A stretch of 51,183 nt of DNA from Paenibacillus sp. (GCA_031254035.1 JAIRVF010000023.1:1-51183), one strand, 5' to 3'. Numbered from the stretch's first letter, positions 34,890-43,323 are shown. A program made the numbers and translations. The notes: generated from the sequence alone by a model not told the origin.

Positions 34890-34915
34890 ATATGAGCATA
34901 TGTTCATATATGAAC
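34890..34915 (-). promoter_or_regulatory. ArsR/SmtB-type operator before the metal-ATPase gene
   Basis: Overlapping inverted repeats: ATATGAGCATATGTTCATAT (34890-34909) resembles known ArsR/SmtB-family operators with ATATGAACA..TGTTCATAT halves, and GTTCATATATGAAC (34902-34915) is a perfect palindrome. It lies 30-56 bp before the start codon. Confidence 0.65.
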
Positions 34916-34993
34916 TTGTTAAGCATATTATATTCACTTTGCAGGGAAGATGTCAATCAATTCTCTCCTAAAATTAGTATGATAGGCAAAAAA

Positions 34994-35013
34994 AACCGCG
35001 TTTATACGCGGTT
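34994..35013 (-). terminator. Terminator after the Lgt-like membrane protein gene
   Basis: AACCGCG/CGCGGTT with a six-base loop; on the minus strand it is followed by a run of T residues. It begins 10 bp after the stop codon. Confidence 0.85.
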
Positions 35014-35022
35014 CAAGCGGAT

Positions 35023-35703
35023 TTATGTATTTAGAGATTCTCTTTTCTCGAGAATAACCTTCATGATCAAAGCCAGAATGGCCACAATTAGCAGTGCAAG
35101 CTGCATCTCGCCAAGTCCCAGCCAAAACGCTTCTACCGTTTCGTCCACAAGCGAGACGGTAAACAAGCCGATCGCTGACCACATTACAGTGCAAGCCAGA
35201 AGATAGCTGCTGAAGATCCGTTCCCTGTGCCGGAATTGATATGCAATCACGGCGGCTGCTACTACAGCAGTCCCGATTGCAGTGTATCCTCCATTCTCTA
35301 GGAAAACACGCAGCAGATTCAGGATACCGTATGCCGCAATCAACCAAGTCAGCATCGTGTTGGCATAAACTGCCCAAGGCTTACGATGTTTGAAGCATTG
35401 GTAAACAAGCATCAGAATGTTTGCAATGATAGCCAGCAGGATTCCTTGTGTGCCACCTGTATAATACAGCAAGGACAAGGGCGATCGGATGACCGCCATC
35501 GTATCAAAAACAAGGGGACTGAATTTCCAAATCAGAATGCCAACCAAAAGCATAATCATTAGATCATCCAATAAAGGCTTACGAATCGTGGTATCCAAAT
35601 GCCTTGTCCAAAAAAGAGTGACAAGATATCCGGTAGCTACTGCAATCATCATCATAAGCAATGAGTATTTCAGCATGAGAGGTCCAAGCATAATCACTTG
35701 CAA
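35023..35703 (-). CDS. Polytopic membrane protein, remotely Lgt-like
   Basis: About 226 residues with six or seven predicted helices. QVIMLGPLMLKYSLLMMMIA at the N-terminus and SLLYYTGGTQGILLAIIAN resemble the N-terminus and the YxxxxGG-x-x-x-x-G part of prolipoprotein diacylglyceryl transferase, but the canonical catalytic motif is not seen, so it is likely a divergent relative with another role (inference). The best ribosome binding site, GGAGGAG, lies before an in-frame TTG at 35703; an ATG at 35724 is the alternative. It is downstream of the rhodanese gene with a terminator-like hairpin between. Confidence 0.7.
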   Translation of the reverse strand: MQVIMLGPLMLKYSLLMMMIAVATGYLVTLFWTRHLDTTIRKPLLDDLMIMLLVGILIWKFSPLVFDTMAVIRSPLSLLYYTGGTQGILLAIIANILMLVYQCFKHRKPWAVYANTMLTWLIAAYGILNLLRVFLENGGYTAIGTAVVAAAVIAYQFRHRERIFSSYLLACTVMWSAIGLFTVSLVDETVEAFWLGLGEMQLALLIVAILALIMKVILEKRESLNT

Positions 35704-35778
35704 TGGCAGTACTCCTCCGTTCATTTATGAATCTGTTCTCGGATAAAGTCTTCAGAGACTCCCCGGGCAAATAAGAAA

Positions 35779-35803
35779 GAACCTGGCGAAGGATGCCCGG
35801 TTC
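35779..35803 (-). terminator. Hairpin terminator after the rhodanese gene
   Basis: GAACCTGGC/GCCCGGTTC stem with a short loop; on the minus strand TTTCTT follows. It is about 80 bp after the rhodanese stop and 75 bp before the membrane protein start, so it may be leaky or act as an attenuator. Confidence 0.6.
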
Positions 35804-35883
35804 CTCTACTGATGTCAATTTTCGGCCTTAGGACTGGATGAAGCATCTTTAAAACGGCTATATTTTATAAGCCTTCGTTCAGT

Positions 35884-36273
35884 TTAATGGCAGCAGCAGT
35901 TATTGCAGTTCAAAGCAGCGTTTCCGTTTTGCGGAGCATATAACCGAAGGAAGCCGTACCGTTTCAGCAAACGTGCCGCTTTTTTAGTCTGGCGGCAGTT
36001 CTCCGCCAAGATGAGCACAGGCTCCTCAGACGCCAGCTGCGATTGGTATACATAAGGCAGTCTGCCCATGGAAATATTGATGGAGCCCGGAACGTGATGC
36101 TGGATATAATCCACCGCATCCCTTACATCAAGCATTTGCATTTCATGCCGATCCTTCTCACGGGCACACAGCTCTTCAGTGCTTATGAAGGTCAACCCGC
36201 GGACCGGAGAAAACTTCCGGATAGCCCACAAAACAACCGCTGCAGTGAGAACAGCGAGCAAAAACCACAACAT
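35884..36273 (-). CDS. Membrane-anchored rhodanese-domain protein with a Cys-rich tail
   Basis: A 129-residue protein. One N-terminal helix (MLWFLLAVLTAAVVLWAI) anchors a rhodanese domain (LTFISTEEL...MLDVRDAVDYIQHHVPGSIN) with the presumed active-site cysteine in LAENCRQTKKAARLL. It ends in CNNCCCH, an unusual cluster able to bind a metal or persulfide (inference). AAGGAGG precedes the ATG. It has a near-consensus promoter and a CsoR/CstR-type operator, which suggests induction by copper or reactive sulfur. It may transfer sulfane sulfur near the membrane. Confidence 0.85.
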   Translation of the reverse strand: MLWFLLAVLTAAVVLWAIRKFSPVRGLTFISTEELCAREKDRHEMQMLDVRDAVDYIQHHVPGSINISMGRLPYVYQSQLASEEPVLILAENCRQTKKAARLLKRYGFLRLYAPQNGNAALNCNNCCCH

Positions 36274-36319
36274 CAATATGTTCCTCCTTGATCCATAACT
36301 TGCCTAACCAAATTAACCT

Positions 36320-36370
36320 ATACCTATAGGGGTATGATACGATTATAGATGCCATTATCATAAAAGTCAA
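36320..36370 (-). promoter_or_regulatory. Strong promoter with CsoR/CstR-type operator before the rhodanese gene
   Basis: The minus strand has TTGACT (36365-36370), a 17-base spacer and TATAAT (36342-36347). Downstream, over the expected transcription start, ATACCCCTATAGGTAT (36320-36335) is an inverted repeat of the ATACC..GGTAT kind recognised by CsoR/CstR repressors. No csoR gene is in the window. Confidence 0.7.
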
Positions 36371-36388
36371 TATTGATCAAACATGAAC

Positions 36389-38140
36389 CTAGGAGATTGG
36401 GTCGGCAATTCGGAGCTGCTGGTTGGCAAACTCCCTGTACATCATATGGCTTTCGATCAATTCCTGATGCGTGCCTTTACCCGTGATATGCCCTTTTTCA
36501 ATAAATAGGATCTGATCCGCGTCCACAACTGTAGACAGCCGATGGGCAATCACTAGCGTTGTCCGCCCTTCCATCAAATTTTGCAGCGCCTTCTGCACAA
36601 AAACTTCCGATTGGCTATCCAGGCTCGAGGTCGCTTCATCCAGCATCAGAATTTGCGGATCCCGAAGGAGTGCGCGGGCTATGGAAATCCGCTGGCGCTG
36701 CCCCCCCGATAATTTGATGCCTCGCTCGCCGACTTCGGTCTGATATCCCTTGGGAAGATCATCGATAAAGATGTCGGCATATGCCATATTAGCCGCATGT
36801 TTGACTTCTTCGTCGCTTACCTCGCGATCCATGCCATAACAAATGTTATCCCGAATTGTCCCTGCCACGATCGGGCTCTCTTGGGGAACGTATCCGATTT
36901 GCCTGCGCCATGTTGAGAGTGAATATTCGCTGATATCCTCCCCTCCGACCCGAATAACACCACTGTCAGGAAGATAGAAACGTTCAATGACGGAAAACAG
37001 CGTCGTTTTTCCGCCGCCACTTGGTCCTACCACCGCCGTTACTTTCCCAGGTTCGAGCGTAAAGCTGATGTCATGCAGAACGGCATCGCCTTTTTCATAT
37101 GAGAAATGAACATGCTCAAGCCGAATAGTTTGGATGGGGCCGGACAGCGTTTTGCCTTCCGATACGTTTTCCTGTCTGTCTTCAAGTATATTCACAATTC
37201 GTTCCGTAGCACCCACTGATTTTTGCAGTTGAGTAAAAAACATCGTAAGCTGGTTCATCGGCATAATAATTTGCACCAGATACAAAATAAATGCTACCAG
37301 GTCACCTGCGGAGAGAACTCCGCTTGAAACCCGCATTCCGCCGTATCCGATAATTAGAACCATGAGACCCATCATCACAAAAGAAATGATCGGACCGATA
37401 AAAGCCTGGATTTTGCCTTCACGTATTCCAAGCTTTAACAATCCCTGAATCGCACTCCGGCCGACTTCTGTTTCCCGTTCTTCCGCATTGGAGGCTTTCA
37501 CTAGCCGGATCTCGGATAGCACCTGATTCAGGATCGTCGTAAAATCGGCGGTCTCATCTTGCATGCGGCGGGATACGTGGAGCATCACCCGCCCCAGCGG
37601 TACCAGAACCGCTGCTGTAATGGGAATCGCCGCAAGAATGATCAGCGTCATTTTCCAATCGAGCAGAAGCAATATGACGATGGCACCCACCATGGAAATA
37701 ACGCCGTTAAAAAATCCCGTGACATGCTCGGACACCAGGCCCTTCAGCACCGCAGTATCATTCGTCATTCGGCTAATCGTGTCGCCAGTCCGGTGATTGT
37801 CGTAATATGGAATGGGCAGCTTCAGCAATTTTCTCCAAAGGCGGTCCCGAAGTTTGGCTACAACTTCTTGCCCCAATCGGTTTAGCAAATAAATCGAAAT
37901 GCCACCCGAAATGGCGGAAACCACGAAGCTCACGATAAGCATCACGATTTGACTCGGTTTGATGCTGCCCACTGTGAAGCTGTCCACCAGCCCTTTGGTG
38001 AACAAAGGCACCACCAGGCTTACCAAGGTGGAAAAAACGCTTAAAATCGCCGCCACGGATAGTACCCAGACGGATGGTTTGGTCTCGCGGACTAAATGAA
38101 CGAACGCTCTCCAATTCGCTTTTTGATAACCTTCCTTCAT
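36389..38140 (-). CDS. ABC exporter, fused membrane and ATPase domains (BmrA/LmrA type)
   Basis: A 583-residue half-transporter that dimerises. The N-terminal six-helix ABC_membrane domain (WVLSVAAILSVFSTLVSLVV, then PYYDNHRTGDTISRMTNDT) is followed by the ATPase with Walker A GPSGGGKTT, signature LSGGQRQR and Walker B ILMLDEATSSLDSQ. The start MKEGYQKANW at 38140 follows ATAGGGG; an in-frame open stretch to 38290 is unlike the family. Multidrug or lipid export is likely (family), with the substrate unknown. It is a single gene. Confidence 0.93.
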   Translation of the reverse strand: MKEGYQKANWRAFVHLVRETKPSVWVLSVAAILSVFSTLVSLVVPLFTKGLVDSFTVGSIKPSQIVMLIVSFVVSAISGGISIYLLNRLGQEVVAKLRDRLWRKLLKLPIPYYDNHRTGDTISRMTNDTAVLKGLVSEHVTGFFNGVISMVGAIVILLLLDWKMTLIILAAIPITAAVLVPLGRVMLHVSRRMQDETADFTTILNQVLSEIRLVKASNAEERETEVGRSAIQGLLKLGIREGKIQAFIGPIISFVMMGLMVLIIGYGGMRVSSGVLSAGDLVAFILYLVQIIMPMNQLTMFFTQLQKSVGATERIVNILEDRQENVSEGKTLSGPIQTIRLEHVHFSYEKGDAVLHDISFTLEPGKVTAVVGPSGGGKTTLFSVIERFYLPDSGVIRVGGEDISEYSLSTWRRQIGYVPQESPIVAGTIRDNICYGMDREVSDEEVKHAANMAYADIFIDDLPKGYQTEVGERGIKLSGGQRQRISIARALLRDPQILMLDEATSSLDSQSEVFVQKALQNLMEGRTTLVIAHRLSTVVDADQILFIEKGHITGKGTHQELIESHMMYREFANQQLRIADPIS

Positions 38141-38438
38141 TAAGATATCCCCTATCCTTATGAATTTATTGCATGCCTTATCTCTTCGGATCACAATGAT
38201 CACGTGCATGCTTCTCTTTTTAATTTGTTTGCGTATACGATGATAAAGCACTTTTATGAACTGAATATGAATTGTGCTATTCCTAATCATTATTATACTT
38301 AGTTAGACACATGAAGTCATATTTTGGATAAATCAGCCTTATCCCCCTGTCAATATGCGATTGTTTTCGAAAATTCATATAGATTTGACCAAAAGAAGGC
38401 AAAATCAAAAACTCTAATGTTAAAAATGGTCGAGTTTT

Positions 38439-38676
38439 GAAGTCGAAATACAATTGTTGCGATTGCTCCTTTTCAGGCGTTTTGTGGTGTGGGAGGCAGA
38501 ATTGCCTGCGAAAGTGCATCCTTTTTACCATGAACGACCTAATTTTGCTCAGAAAAAGGAAAAAGCTTGCACTTTCGCAAGCTTTTTACCCAAATCAAGC
38601 CGTTGTGTCGTAAATAGATGCACTTTTGCATCAATTTCGCTACTTGACGGGGTGCAGTTCACCTTTTGGGACACCC
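38439..38676. repeat. Stem-loop repeat, family 1, copy C (most complete)
   Basis: About 238 bp. From the left: degenerate GTTGCGATTG arm, TGCGAAAGTGCA (38508), GCTTGCACTTTCGCAAGC (38565), GATGCACTTTTGCATC (38618) and GGGGTG...CACCC. The loops of the second and third hairpins are complementary over 12 bases. It lies between the lipoprotein gene stop (38734) and the ABC exporter gene. Confidence 0.85.
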
Positions 38677-38733
38677 ACTTCTTTATAAAATTATTTTTCA
38701 TTCTGGTTTTGATATCAGCTTCTGCGTCATTCT

Positions 38734-39702
38734 TCAGGCTACAAACAAACTGTCAACCTCATTATTAAGTGAATCCCAAAAGGACTGAATATCCTTCTTC
38801 AGTGGCCCCTGGATGCTGTTCGTTCCTTTTTCATAGATAACATCCTTATTATTGTTAATTACGTTGAGGTATTTTTGAACAATCACGGTGGTCTTGGCAT
38901 CCGGATGCGTGTTGACAAAGGTTTGGAAGCTCTTTTTTACAGCGGGCAGCAGCTTTAAGGTTCGATCATCAATCGCGTCATAGCGGAAGTCTGTCAAGTA
39001 CGCATGTAAATAATCCTTATACATTTGTAGTACTTCCTTGGCCTTAAGCCCTTCCGGATTTTCAGTCAAATATAATTCCGCCTTCATGATCCGGTCTCCC
39101 AGTTTTTCTCTCGTTATGGCGATGGTTCCATCCTCAAAATAGCTTTTCTCCGCTTCCTCAGACTTCAGAGCCTGGTAACTTCTGATATCATTCGATACAT
39201 ACTTGTCGTATTTTTGCAGCGCCTTATAATCTACTTTCCAGAAAAATTCGCCCTCTGTATTGCCGAGTGCAAGCCCGCCCGCCTGCTGGTCAAGCAGCCA
39301 CTGCTTCAGCGTGTCGTCGCCTTTGATATTGTTGATGTTGATCGGATAACCTACCTCATTCATTTTTTGTGACGTTTCCGGCTTGGACAGCATTGTGGCA
39401 AAATTGTCGTTCAAGCTTGGCAAATATCGATCATAGAAATCTTCTAACTCCAAGAACAGCTGATCCGCCTGCTTCTGTGTCACCTCAGGTAAATGGGTAT
39501 CCAAAAATTGAACGACTTCTCCCGCATCTTTCGCCTGGGAAACGATCAGCTTAAACTTATCCAATACATCTTCTTTGGTTTCCGGTGGCAGCTGGGCCGT
39601 ATCTTCCTTTTGCCCTTCCTGACGGACCGGATCTTGAACCGTAACGCCCTGGGGATTGCCGCATCCCGCAGCTGCGATTGCCATCATCATGACCAGCAGC
39701 AT
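38734..39702 (-). CDS. Lipoprotein of unknown function (second of a pair)
   Basis: A lipoprotein of 322 residues or slightly more. From the ATG the signal is MLLVMMMAIAAAGC with no positive charge. The frame is open upstream as LRRKTIQ, and a CTG at 39723 with GGGGCGAGG in front would restore a normal charged N-region, so a rare CTG start is plausible. The mature part begins with VTVQDPVRQ, echoing VTVKDPPNR in the neighbouring lipoprotein. It is largely helical and lacks a domain I can name. It lies 48 bp after the upstream lipoprotein gene on the same strand. Confidence 0.8.
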   Translation of the reverse strand: MLLVMMMAIAAAGCGNPQGVTVQDPVRQEGQKEDTAQLPPETKEDVLDKFKLIVSQAKDAGEVVQFLDTHLPEVTQKQADQLFLELEDFYDRYLPSLNDNFATMLSKPETSQKMNEVGYPININNIKGDDTLKQWLLDQQAGGLALGNTEGEFFWKVDYKALQKYDKYVSNDIRSYQALKSEEAEKSYFEDGTIAITREKLGDRIMKAELYLTENPEGLKAKEVLQMYKDYLHAYLTDFRYDAIDDRTLKLLPAVKKSFQTFVNTHPDAKTTVIVQKYLNVINNNKDVIYEKGTNSIQGPLKKDIQSFWDSLNNEVDSLFVA

Positions 39703-39750
39703 TTGAATGGTTTTCCGTCTCAGAACCCTCGCCCCTTTCCCTATATCAAA

Positions 39751-40866
39751 TCATTTGAACCGATAAATTTCAGTCATCAGCTTTGTTCTCTCTGTCGTCA
39801 GATTCATCTCTGGATTTTCCTGACTCATCATCAGTCGATTCCCGTCCGGACTCCATGTAAGCATACTTTGCAAGTTGGGATATAGGGACACTAATGCCGT
39901 ACGCCCTTCCTTTGTATCCATAACATAGAGACCAGAGCCGCCTCTTTCCAGATTAAACAGAGAATACGCGAGCTTCGATCCGTCCGGTGACCAGGAGATT
40001 TGTTTCGCTAAGCGCCCTTCTGCTAAAACGGTAGCTTTGTCCGGTGTGCCCGTCTCCATTAGGTAGACTGTATTTTTGTTCTCGGAGGTTTCTACTGCGA
40101 CTGCCAGTTTGGAGCCATCCGCAGAAACCGAGAAATCTACGACTTTTGTCCGGACCTGCTGCGGCTCACCTTTGGCGCTTGGATGGTTAAGGTGATCGAA
40201 AACAACATTCATTTTGTAAAGCACACCCCGTTGATCTAAAAAGTATGCCTTAAACCGATTTGGATCTTCAAGGTCCGGTACCGCTTCAACCTTCAAGATG
40301 CTCTCCGAATACTCTTTCATGGTCCAAACAAGTGTCGTATCTCCATGAATGCCAGCCACGCTTAACCCATAAGTTGTTACTAATAGGTAAGCGTTTTCCC
40401 CGATCCACGCGCCACGCACATCCCCGTTCAGATGACCAGAGTAAGTTTCATCGCTCACGTCCAGTGAGACCCTTTTCCCATCCGCTATTTGCACGAATGA
40501 GGCGTTCATCCGGTTGCTTACGAACAAATGCGTTCGGTCCGGAGACGGATTAACCGTTAGAGCAGAATGGATTCCAAGCTCCCGATCCGGACCTTTTGCT
40601 CCACCCTGCGAATGAACGTATATCATTCCTTCCATCCAGAGCGGTTTTCGGGTGCTGATAATCTCGGTATCCGACAACCAGGCAAGCCCGTAAAGATCAT
40701 CCTTCCGCTCAATCTGCACAAGCTCCATCTTGCCGCCCGTTTCCCGATTCGGGGGGTCTTTAACGGTTACGTTTCCGGTGCCGCTTCCACCGCATCCGGC
40801 CATCACCGTCAGTAAGACAGCCATCGCAGTAAAAACCAGCATGTACGTCCATTCCCGTTGTTTCAA
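39751..40866 (-). CDS. Beta-propeller-like lipoprotein (TolB/PD40-type repeats)
   Basis: A 371-residue lipoprotein with signal peptide ending TVMAGC. The mature domain has propeller-type repeats with S-x-DG-S-K-LA signatures: FSVSADGSKLAVAV, ISWSPDGSKLAYSL and LTWSPDGNRLMMSQ, plus WLSDTEIIS. Such extracellular propellers often sense ligands or act as accessory proteins of two-component systems (family knowledge). A TTG at 40866 with GAGGAGGGG upstream is a better start than GTG at 40869. The linker VTVKDPPNR right after the lipid Cys resembles that of the next gene. Confidence 0.82.
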   Translation of the reverse strand: MKQREWTYMLVFTAMAVLLTVMAGCGGSGTGNVTVKDPPNRETGGKMELVQIERKDDLYGLAWLSDTEIISTRKPLWMEGMIYVHSQGGAKGPDRELGIHSALTVNPSPDRTHLFVSNRMNASFVQIADGKRVSLDVSDETYSGHLNGDVRGAWIGENAYLLVTTYGLSVAGIHGDTTLVWTMKEYSESILKVEAVPDLEDPNRFKAYFLDQRGVLYKMNVVFDHLNHPSAKGEPQQVRTKVVDFSVSADGSKLAVAVETSENKNTVYLMETGTPDKATVLAEGRLAKQISWSPDGSKLAYSLFNLERGGSGLYVMDTKEGRTALVSLYPNLQSMLTWSPDGNRLMMSQENPEMNLTTERTKLMTEIYRFK

Positions 40867-40905
40867 CACAGCCCCTCCTCTTCGTTAGACAATTCTCTAT
40901 AAGAG

Positions 40906-41309
40906 GTTGTTTAAAAAGTCCCCCATTGATAAGAAAACCTGATCGCAGCTAATTCAAGGATGAAGGGCCGCGATTCAGTGGTAGGTTTTCTTGCGATATA
41001 GAATTTCATCAGCGTAGCAAGATAACTTATAAATTCTATATCTAACACGAAGTAGCACTGGATGCTTAATCGACATCGAATCTTGAATTCAGCTGGGCCT
41101 ACGCGGATGCTTACGTAGTAATGTTTCCTCCGGAAACATCTCAGGTACTCACGTACCCACTACAGGCAGATGCTTACGAAGTCGTTTTCTACGAAAACGT
41201 GTTGCTCCGCTCCTCAGTCCCTAGCTTCATCCAACTGAAGCGTTTTGAAAAAAACGCACGTCGAAAGCATATACTTCGGTGCTGAAAGTCTGACTTTTTA
41301 AACACGCAC
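40906..41309. repeat. 0.4-kb non-coding repeat with terminal inverted repeats (family 4), copy H1
   Basis: Left end GTTGTTTAAAAAGTC and right end GACTTTTTAAACACGCAC share a perfect 12-bp inverted repeat GTTTAAAAAGTC. The inside is a chain of hairpins (ATGTTTCC/GGAAACAT, CGTTTTCT/AGAAAACG, GCGTTTT/AAAACGC). A partial inverted copy lies at the right edge of the window. There is no reading frame of note; it separates the kinase from the lipoprotein genes. Confidence 0.85.
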
Positions 41310-41389
41310 TACATGAGGATACTTGCAAAATCCTGATTCGAGTATACGGAATAATAGTTTCCACAATTTATCGAAATGTTTCCAAATTA

Positions 41390-42859
41390 TTAACTTTTGC
41401 CTTCGGCCAGCGGAAAAGTAACGATAAATTCCGTTCCCGTTCCCTCCGCCGGAGTTTCCACTCTGATATCGCCATGATTTTGTTCCGTTAACTGCTTGAC
41501 CAAAGCCAGTCCAAGGCCACTTCCCCCCGATTTCCGAGCACGGTCATGATTCAGCGTATAAAAAGGCTCAAATACAAGCTCCCTTTGGTCTTCTGGAATA
41601 CCTACCCCGCTGTCGCGGAGGCGCACCTCCACGCATTGGCCTACAATCTCATTCGCAATGGTCACCGACCCGTTGGCAACGTTATATTTAATGGCGTTAT
41701 CAAGCAAATTGATAAAAATATGCGTCAGATTGTTCCGATCCCCGATGATCGTGGCCGGTTGAATCTGCTGATGCAGTGCGATCCCGAATTGCTCGGCTTT
41801 TCCTTTCATTCTGGAGCAAACATCCCCGAGCAGTACTCCAAGCTCAACTTCTTCCGGATGATGGTCAAACTCGTATTTTTCCGCAGCGGCCAAATGGAGA
41901 ACCCTTTCCACCAGTTCGTACAAACGGTCCGCTTCCTTGGCAATCGATTGTTGAGCATCCCGAATTAAGGCTGGATCATCAGGGTACATGTGCAGTAAAT
42001 CAGCATATGCCCGGATCGAGGTCAGCGGCGTCTTAAATTCATGGCTAATGTTATGTATAAAATCCTTCTGCCGCTTTTCCAACTGACCCAGTTTTTCGAG
42101 CGTCTGCAGAAGTTTTTCCTGCTCCTCCTGTAGAGATCGCATATTCGACTGAATCGCCTGGTTCATCTCAAAAATGCCGCTGCTGAGATCTCCAAGCTCA
42201 TCCTTCCGACGCAAACTGGGTTGTTCCAGATACTCTCCCCGACGAATCCGGTCCGTCGCCATTTTCAGCCGGTGGATGGCATTTGCCTGTCTGTTCATAT
42301 AGATGAGACCGATGACAAAGGAAATTGCCAATACAGCTGCCCCCGCAATTAGAAAAAGTCTCTGGATACTGTGGTAAAAGACATACTGGCTGCCAACCGA
42401 AGTTTGGAAATGAACAACACCTAGCTGTCCCCGGCCGCTTTGAACAGGATACATATATTCCAAGACATCCCCGTGTACTTCGTATGCAATTTTACCCTTT
42501 AGAGCGAATTCGAGAATATGGCGGACGTCGGCCTTTTCAGCCATAATCAGCGAATCTCCGGTCTCCTTGCCCCTAGCATTATACAGAATCACCCTCATGC
42601 CGCTGACATTCCCTAGTTCACGCGCCAAAGCCGGTCCCTGCAAACCCATAAATGTCTCCGCGTCCACCTGCGTGCCGCTAACATACATCTGCCTAATCCT
42701 GTCTGTAGCGACGCCCGCCTGCTGCTCCATCGTTTGCTCCAGCTGCTGACGCTGGTTGCTTGTAATGCCATGCAAAATCAAATAACTAAGCAACCCGATC
42801 GCAAACAACAGTAAAACTGCAAGAAAGCCGGTAAATTTCCATTTCAAGCTGATCCGCAT
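41390..42859 (-). CDS. Sensor histidine kinase, without an adjacent response regulator
   Basis: A 489-residue membrane kinase: helix at about 10-30, extracytoplasmic sensor of about 130 residues, second helix (LFLIAGAAVLAISFVIGLIY), HAMP region (RLKMATDRIRRGEYLEQPSL), HisKA with the phosphorylated His in FIHNISHEFKTPLTSIRAYA, and HATPase motifs (FINLLDNAIKYN, DSGVGI, GGSGLGLALVKQL). CGGAGG precedes the ATG. No response regulator is found on either side; the 230 bp upstream hold no recognisable regulator fragment. The downstream lipoproteins, beyond repeat H1, may belong to the same sensory system (inference). Confidence 0.92.
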   Translation of the reverse strand: MRISLKWKFTGFLAVLLLFAIGLLSYLILHGITSNQRQQLEQTMEQQAGVATDRIRQMYVSGTQVDAETFMGLQGPALARELGNVSGMRVILYNARGKETGDSLIMAEKADVRHILEFALKGKIAYEVHGDVLEYMYPVQSGRGQLGVVHFQTSVGSQYVFYHSIQRLFLIAGAAVLAISFVIGLIYMNRQANAIHRLKMATDRIRRGEYLEQPSLRRKDELGDLSSGIFEMNQAIQSNMRSLQEEQEKLLQTLEKLGQLEKRQKDFIHNISHEFKTPLTSIRAYADLLHMYPDDPALIRDAQQSIAKEADRLYELVERVLHLAAAEKYEFDHHPEEVELGVLLGDVCSRMKGKAEQFGIALHQQIQPATIIGDRNNLTHIFINLLDNAIKYNVANGSVTIANEIVGQCVEVRLRDSGVGIPEDQRELVFEPFYTLNHDRARKSGGSGLGLALVKQLTEQNHGDIRVETPAEGTGTEFIVTFPLAEGKS

Positions 42860-43085
42860 GCCAAATCCTCCGCTTTTCTTAGACCGTATGCATCATAAGA
42901 TGCCAATGAGTTGATCTAAGATTAGCGGAGAATCGGTTTATTTTCAACAAAAGGGTGAGGAATACGAGCTAATAATTAATTTTGGGCTCATCATAAGATT
43001 TAGTACTTGAAAGAAGCGAAGTATGTCTCAAGAACATAAAAGTAAAAACAATAATAAAACCAGAGATAACTAAGGTAAAATTCTT

Positions 43086-43281
43086 TCACTCCCCTTGTGC
43101 AGCGGTTTGTTTTTCCTTACTCGTATGCCGTGGCCAAATCTTCGTTTCATAGTTTTCATAAAACGTGATACAAATATGCATCCTTCGCAAAAAAACGCAT
43201 CACCGGATTTAAAAAGGAAGCCGATTCCCCCCACTGATTTATTGCATTAAACAACTGATAATCCAATTGATCGATACTCAT
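43086..43281 (-). pseudogene. Internal-deletion remnant of a BcrC-like PAP2 phosphatase
   Basis: With AAGGAG upstream, the ATG at 43281 opens MSIDQLDYQLFNAINQWGES followed by ASFLNPVMRFFAKDA, the usual N-terminus of PAP2-type undecaprenyl-diphosphate phosphatases. The frame stops at 43156, and in another frame a tail with YENYETKIWPRHTSKEK follows, resembling the C-terminus of the same family. The phosphatase core is absent. An internal deletion of several hundred bases, off-frame, explains this. BcrC-type enzymes protect against bacitracin, which fits the neighbouring Bce module. Family calls are by eye. Confidence 0.6.
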
Positions 43282-43323
43282 CTTCATTCTCCTTATGCAA
43301 ATTATGATTCGCCGGAGTAAACC

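Noticed and set aside
34934..35377. Minus-strand 147-codon frame
   Set aside because: It overlaps the Lgt-like membrane protein gene in another frame and crosses its terminator; cysteine- and arginine-rich composition is typical of a shadow frame.
35745..35880. Riboswitch before the Lgt-like membrane protein gene
   Set aside because: Only one simple hairpin followed by a T-rich run is seen, best explained as a terminator; no known aptamer pattern is evident.
40906..41309. Insertion sequence with a transposase
   Set aside because: It has terminal inverted repeats but no reading frame of transposase size, so it is at most a non-autonomous element.
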